This document shows positions 61,247 through 64,000 of a stretch of 64,000 nt of DNA, piece after piece. Position 1 is the stretch's first letter; each line of letters opens with the position of its first letter. The position numbers and the translations under genes were made by a program. The stretch is from Devosia sp. (GTDB taxonomy: Bacteria; Pseudomonadota; Alphaproteobacteria; Rhizobiales; Devosiaceae): assembly GCA_017794705.1 (NCBI GenBank), contig CP051235.1:931010-995009 (forward strand), given 5' to 3'. Under the pieces are notes generated by a model. The model did not search any database, was not told where the DNA came from, and worked only from the letters and a program-made list of their open reading frames with translations.

Positions 61247-61577
61247 ATGGCTACAATTCGCAAGCGCGGGAACCGATATCACGTTCAGGTCCGGCGCCAG
61301 GGGCTGGAGTCCCGCAACCGTTCCTTTCTCAAGAAAGCTGACGCGCTGGAGTGGGCTCGCCTGATCGAAGCCCAGGCTGACCGGCAGGACTTGTCGCCGA
61401 ACAGGGAGTCGCTGGAACTAATCACGCTCGGCGATCTGGTCCGGCGATATCGGAACACGGTAATTCCCGGCTTGAAAGCCGCCGATCGTGAACTTTATGT
61501 CGTCAACGCCTTCCTACGCCACCCGACCTGCCGGAAGCCGCTTTCGCCGCTTTCTGTCGCCGACTTTAGCCGTTCCC
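61247..61577 (+). pseudogene. Truncated tyrosine-recombinase integrase beside tRNA-Pro
   Basis: The first ~110 codons (MATIRKRGNRYHVQVRRQG, DLVRRYRNTVIPGLKAADRE, NAFLRHPTCRKPLSPLSVAD) match the arm-binding and start of the core-binding domain of phage-type integrases. The frame then loses similarity and runs into the opposite-strand hydrolase gene. The catalytic R-H-R-Y domain is absent. It is the remnant of an element once inserted at tRNA-Pro; no intact cargo remains. Confidence 0.8.
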
Positions 61578-61640
61578 TGTTGTCGGTCTGGCCGATCTGG
61601 GCCGGGGGCGAGCAAATGTTGGGCTGGAGGTGCGACGCCG

Positions 61641-62480
61641 TCAACTTGAGAGAAACTCCCGCAGCAACGCGATCTGGCTGGCATTGGCTAGTGTGGGAGC
61701 GTGGCCGCAATCTTCGATCAATTCGAGGCGGGGTTTCGGGCCGCGTGTTAGCATCTCAGCGGCGACTTCCGGAGTGAGGACGTCAGAATTTTCGCCTCGC
61801 AGAAGAAGCGACTTGGCGGTAACCTGGTCGTAGATGTCCCATATCTGGATGTCAGGACTGTCTTCGTCGAGCAGACGGACGATGCGGGGATCATAGTGGA
61901 CGGAGATGCGGCCAGCGTCGGTGCGGCGCATTGAGGTGTCTGCCATGCGATGCCAGAAGGACTCGGTGTTTTCGCCGAAGGACCTGTAGGTCACGCGCAG
62001 CCAGTCACGCAGTTCGCTGACGCGGTCGAAGGTGGGTGGTTTGGCCACATATTCGGCGATGCGGCGCGAGCCCTCCGCCGGGATTTCCGGTCCGACGTCA
62101 TTGATCACGAGATGGGAAATGCGACCCTTGAGGGTCGTTGCCGCCATGATGATGCCGAGCAGGCCGCCCATCGAGGTGCCGACCCAGCGCAAATTGTCGA
62201 ACGCGTAGTGCTCGATCATTGCCAGCGCTGTCTGGGCGTAAGTGGGGAACGAATAGCCGGTTTCGTGGTCGTGGACCCAGCTTGAGAGTCCGCGCCCGAG
62301 CGTATCGGGGCAAGTGACGAAAAATTGGTCGCTGAGGGCCGAGGCGGCTTCGTCAAAGTCGCGGCCGGTTCGGGCCAGGCCATGCCACATGATCAGCGGC
62401 GGGTTTGAAGGATCACCCCATTCGCTGACGTGCATCTCATGGCCAGCGGCCTCGATGTAAGCGGAACGCCGTTCACTCAT
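61641..62480 (-). CDS. Alpha/beta-hydrolase in a branched-chain-transporter operon
   Basis: The 279-residue protein has the nucleophile elbow VGTSMGGLLG, oxyanion region MWHGLARTG, and catalytic His in DCGHAPTLAN. It probably hydrolyses an ester, amide or carboxylic substrate in the cytosol. The ATG at 62480 overlaps the livM stop by four bases, so it is made with the transporter and may process the imported compound. The substrate is unknown. Confidence 0.9.
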   Translation of the reverse strand: MSERRSAYIEAAGHEMHVSEWGDPSNPPLIMWHGLARTGRDFDEAASALSDQFFVTCPDTLGRGLSSWVHDHETGYSFPTYAQTALAMIEHYAFDNLRWVGTSMGGLLGIIMAATTLKGRISHLVINDVGPEIPAEGSRRIAEYVAKPPTFDRVSELRDWLRVTYRSFGENTESFWHRMADTSMRRTDAGRISVHYDPRIVRLLDEDSPDIQIWDIYDQVTAKSLLLRGENSDVLTPEVAAEMLTRGPKPRLELIEDCGHAPTLANASQIALLREFLSS

Positions 62481-63583
62481 TTGCCCGCCCTCGCGTCACG
62501 ATCCATCAGCGTGCCGACCAGCCCGGACGGGAAGAAATAAACCAGCAAGATGAACCCGACGCCCAGCCAGAGCAGCCAGCGGTCGGGATTGAGCAAGTCA
62601 GGCAGCAGCGGGATGCTGGCGGTGGCTTCGGCACCGAGCGCCATCAGGTCCTTGAGGTAGTAAGAGGCGAGAGTCATCAGGACGACGCCGATGACTGCGC
62701 CCCACATGGTGCCCATGCCGCCAATGACCACGATCAAAAGAATGTCGATCATGATGTCGAAAGAAAGCGCCACTTCCGGGCCGGTGTATTTGAGCCAGAC
62801 GGCGCGCAGGATACCGGCCAGCGCCGCGATGACCGCGGCGATGCAGAAAACCGCTGTGCGATAACCGACCACACGATAGCCGATGGCCTCGGCGCGCATT
62901 TCATTCTCGCGGATCGCCTTGAGCACCCGACCGAGGGGAGAGGCGACGATGCGCAACATGACCGCGAAAAGCGCCAGCGAGGAGGAGAAAACGAAATAGT
63001 AGAGCGCAATCTTGCCGTTGAGGGCTACACCGAAGAGTTTCACCGCCTTGCCTTCGGCGTCGGCGATCAATTCGGTGGCGGGGGAAAACAGGCGCGGAAT
63101 GGAGTATGTGAGCCCGTCCTCTCCGCCAGTGAACTCGGACAATTGGCTGGCCAGCACAAGCATGACGGAGGCGGCGGCCAACGTGACCATGGCGAAAAAG
63201 ATCGCTTTCACGCGTAGCGACAAAAGCCCGATGAGCGCGGCAAGGACCAGGGCCGCAAGAACGCCTGCCCCACCTCCAAGCGCGATGGAGGTGAAGGAGG
63301 CGCCGAACTGCTTTAGCGCAATGGCTGTGCCGTAGGCGCCGAGGCCAAAAAACATGGTGTGGGCGAAGGAAACGATGCCCGTGTAGCCGATCAGCAGGTC
63401 GAAACTGGCAGCCAGGACGATAAAGACGCAAATGCGCGCTGCCACTTCCTGGGAGCGCACATCGGGGAACAGGAAGGGCGCAAACAGCAGCGCCAGTGCG
63501 ATCAGTCCGACCGTGCCGTATACCAGGAGGCGGCCCATGGGCAATTGGCGCGGGGCACCTGTTTGTTCGACGGCGAGGCTCAT
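62477..63583 (-). CDS. livM: Branched-chain amino-acid-type ABC transporter permease LivM
   Basis: The protein has 368 residues from the ATG at 63583; the open frame continues upstream but belongs to livH. About nine membrane helices are present, with the LivM hallmarks GYTGIVSFAHTMFFGLGAYG and the EAA-like RENEMRAEAIGYRVVGYR. The transporter imports branched-chain amino acids, amides or aromatic acids. It overlaps livH and the hydrolase gene by four bases each. Confidence 0.94.
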   Translation of the reverse strand: MSLAVEQTGAPRQLPMGRLLVYGTVGLIALALLFAPFLFPDVRSQEVAARICVFIVLAASFDLLIGYTGIVSFAHTMFFGLGAYGTAIALKQFGASFTSIALGGGAGVLAALVLAALIGLLSLRVKAIFFAMVTLAAASVMLVLASQLSEFTGGEDGLTYSIPRLFSPATELIADAEGKAVKLFGVALNGKIALYYFVFSSSLALFAVMLRIVASPLGRVLKAIRENEMRAEAIGYRVVGYRTAVFCIAAVIAALAGILRAVWLKYTGPEVALSFDIMIDILLIVVIGGMGTMWGAVIGVVLMTLASYYLKDLMALGAEATASIPLLPDLLNPDRWLLWLGVGFILLVYFFPSGLVGTLMDRDARAGK

Positions 63584-64000
63584 CGTTTCACCGCCGGAAG
63601 CAAGCCCCAGGGCCGCCACAAGAGGATGGCCATCATCAGGATCATGTTGGACAGGAGCGCGACTTTCGGGCTGAGGAAGCCGACATAATTGGCCATGAGT
63701 CCAACGAGGACGGCACCCAAAAGCGAGCCACGGATTGAGCCCAGCCCGCCGATGATAACGACTATGAAGACAAGGATCATCATTTCTGCGCCGAGCGAGG
63801 CGGTGATCAGGCCCTGATAACCGGCCCACATGGCGCCACCCATGGCCGCCAGCGCCGAACCGGCCATGAAGACGCCGATGAACAGGCGGTCAATCCTGAA
63901 ACCGAGTGCCTCGACCATTTCGCGGTTTTCCACCCCGGCGCGGATCAACAGGCCCACACGGGTGCGATCGAGCACGAGGTAGAGCCCGAGATAGACGAGC
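63580..64000 (-). CDS. livH: Branched-chain amino-acid-type ABC transporter permease LivH, C-terminal part
   Basis: The last ~139 codons are visible, and the frame runs off the right edge. The EAA-type segment RAGVENREMVEALGFRIDRL and closing helices (LVFIVVIIGGLGSIRGSLLG) identify LivH. Its stop overlaps the livM ATG. The binding protein and ATPase genes lie outside the window. Confidence 0.93.
   Translation of the reverse strand, partial: LVYLGLYLVLDRTRVGLLIRAGVENREMVEALGFRIDRLFIGVFMAGSALAAMGGAMWAGYQGLITASLGAEMMILVFIVVIIGGLGSIRGSLLGAVLVGLMANYVGFLSPKVALLSNMILMMAILLWRPWGLLPAVKR

Noticed and set aside
1-64000. CRISPR arrays, rRNA genes and riboswitches
   Set aside because: Looked for regularly spaced direct repeats, rRNA-like sequence and known leader motifs on both strands; none could be supported.

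Overview
The window is a GC-rich chromosomal segment of an alphaproteobacterium, most likely of the order Hyphomicrobiales (Rhizobiales). The main evidence is the gene order: pepN, histidine kinase, glnE, two-component pair, degP and a cycLKJH-type cytochrome c maturation operon. Supporting families are a Ros/MucR zinc-finger regulator, a DnaA-domain-IV-like protein beside a DUF6456 protein, DUF2336, DUF1491, a TIGR03808 Tat protein and a Rhizobium-etli-type asparaginase. The genus cannot be fixed from the sequence; the Mrp antiporter and the sarcosine-oxidase-like genes would suit a marine or saline habitat, but that is inference.

Layout. 1-13.5 kb: end of pepN, an orphan histidine kinase, glnE, a histidine kinase/response regulator pair, the periplasmic protease DegP, then ccmH-ccmF-ccmE-ccmI, all on the minus strand from glnE on. 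13.6-16.7 kb: two translationally coupled flavoproteins forming a stripped-down sarcosine-oxidase-like pair. 16.7-21 kb: an unrecognised 420-residue protein and an envelope-type operon (PepSY-like protein, regulator, kinase, lipoprotein). 21-26.1 kb: a reduced gene transfer agent/prophage cluster with a terminase (frameshifted), a portal protein and three small distal genes. It has no protease, capsid or tail genes, but it carries a HicBA-type module and an unknown overlapping gene pair. 26.2-40 kb: TPR-sulfotransferase, YcgN-like protein, a class A penicillin-binding protein, DUF1214/DUF1254 pair, DUF2336, a kinase/peptidoglycan-binding/DUF1491 operon, sufE, DUF6456 plus DnaA-like protein, and mucR. 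40-46 kb: a complete seven-gene Mrp cation/proton antiporter operon. 46.2-49.4 kb: msrB, an oligopeptidase and sodB.

49.47-52.73 kb is an intact-looking 3.25-kb IS1595-family transposon, inserted in the T-tract of the sodB terminator. It has 23-bp inverted repeats and an 8-bp near-duplicated target. It carries a PemK/MazF-like gene, a candidate structured RNA, an unrecognised winged-helix-like protein and two very small genes besides the transposase.

52.7-64 kb: a degenerate receiver protein, a LOG-like protein, a HerA-like ATPase, UPF0145, TIGR03808, asparaginase, an SH3 protein, an NAD-dependent epimerase, an acetyltransferase-like protein, tRNA-Gln and tRNA-Pro. An integrase fragment lies next to tRNA-Pro, and the window ends in part of a branched-chain-amino-acid-type ABC transporter operon with a hydrolase.

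The strongest leads are the passenger-bearing transposon, the shrunken gene-transfer-agent locus with inserted toxin-like modules and a repeated upstream motif, and the alpha/beta sarcosine-oxidase-like pair that lacks the folate domain and the gamma/delta subunits.
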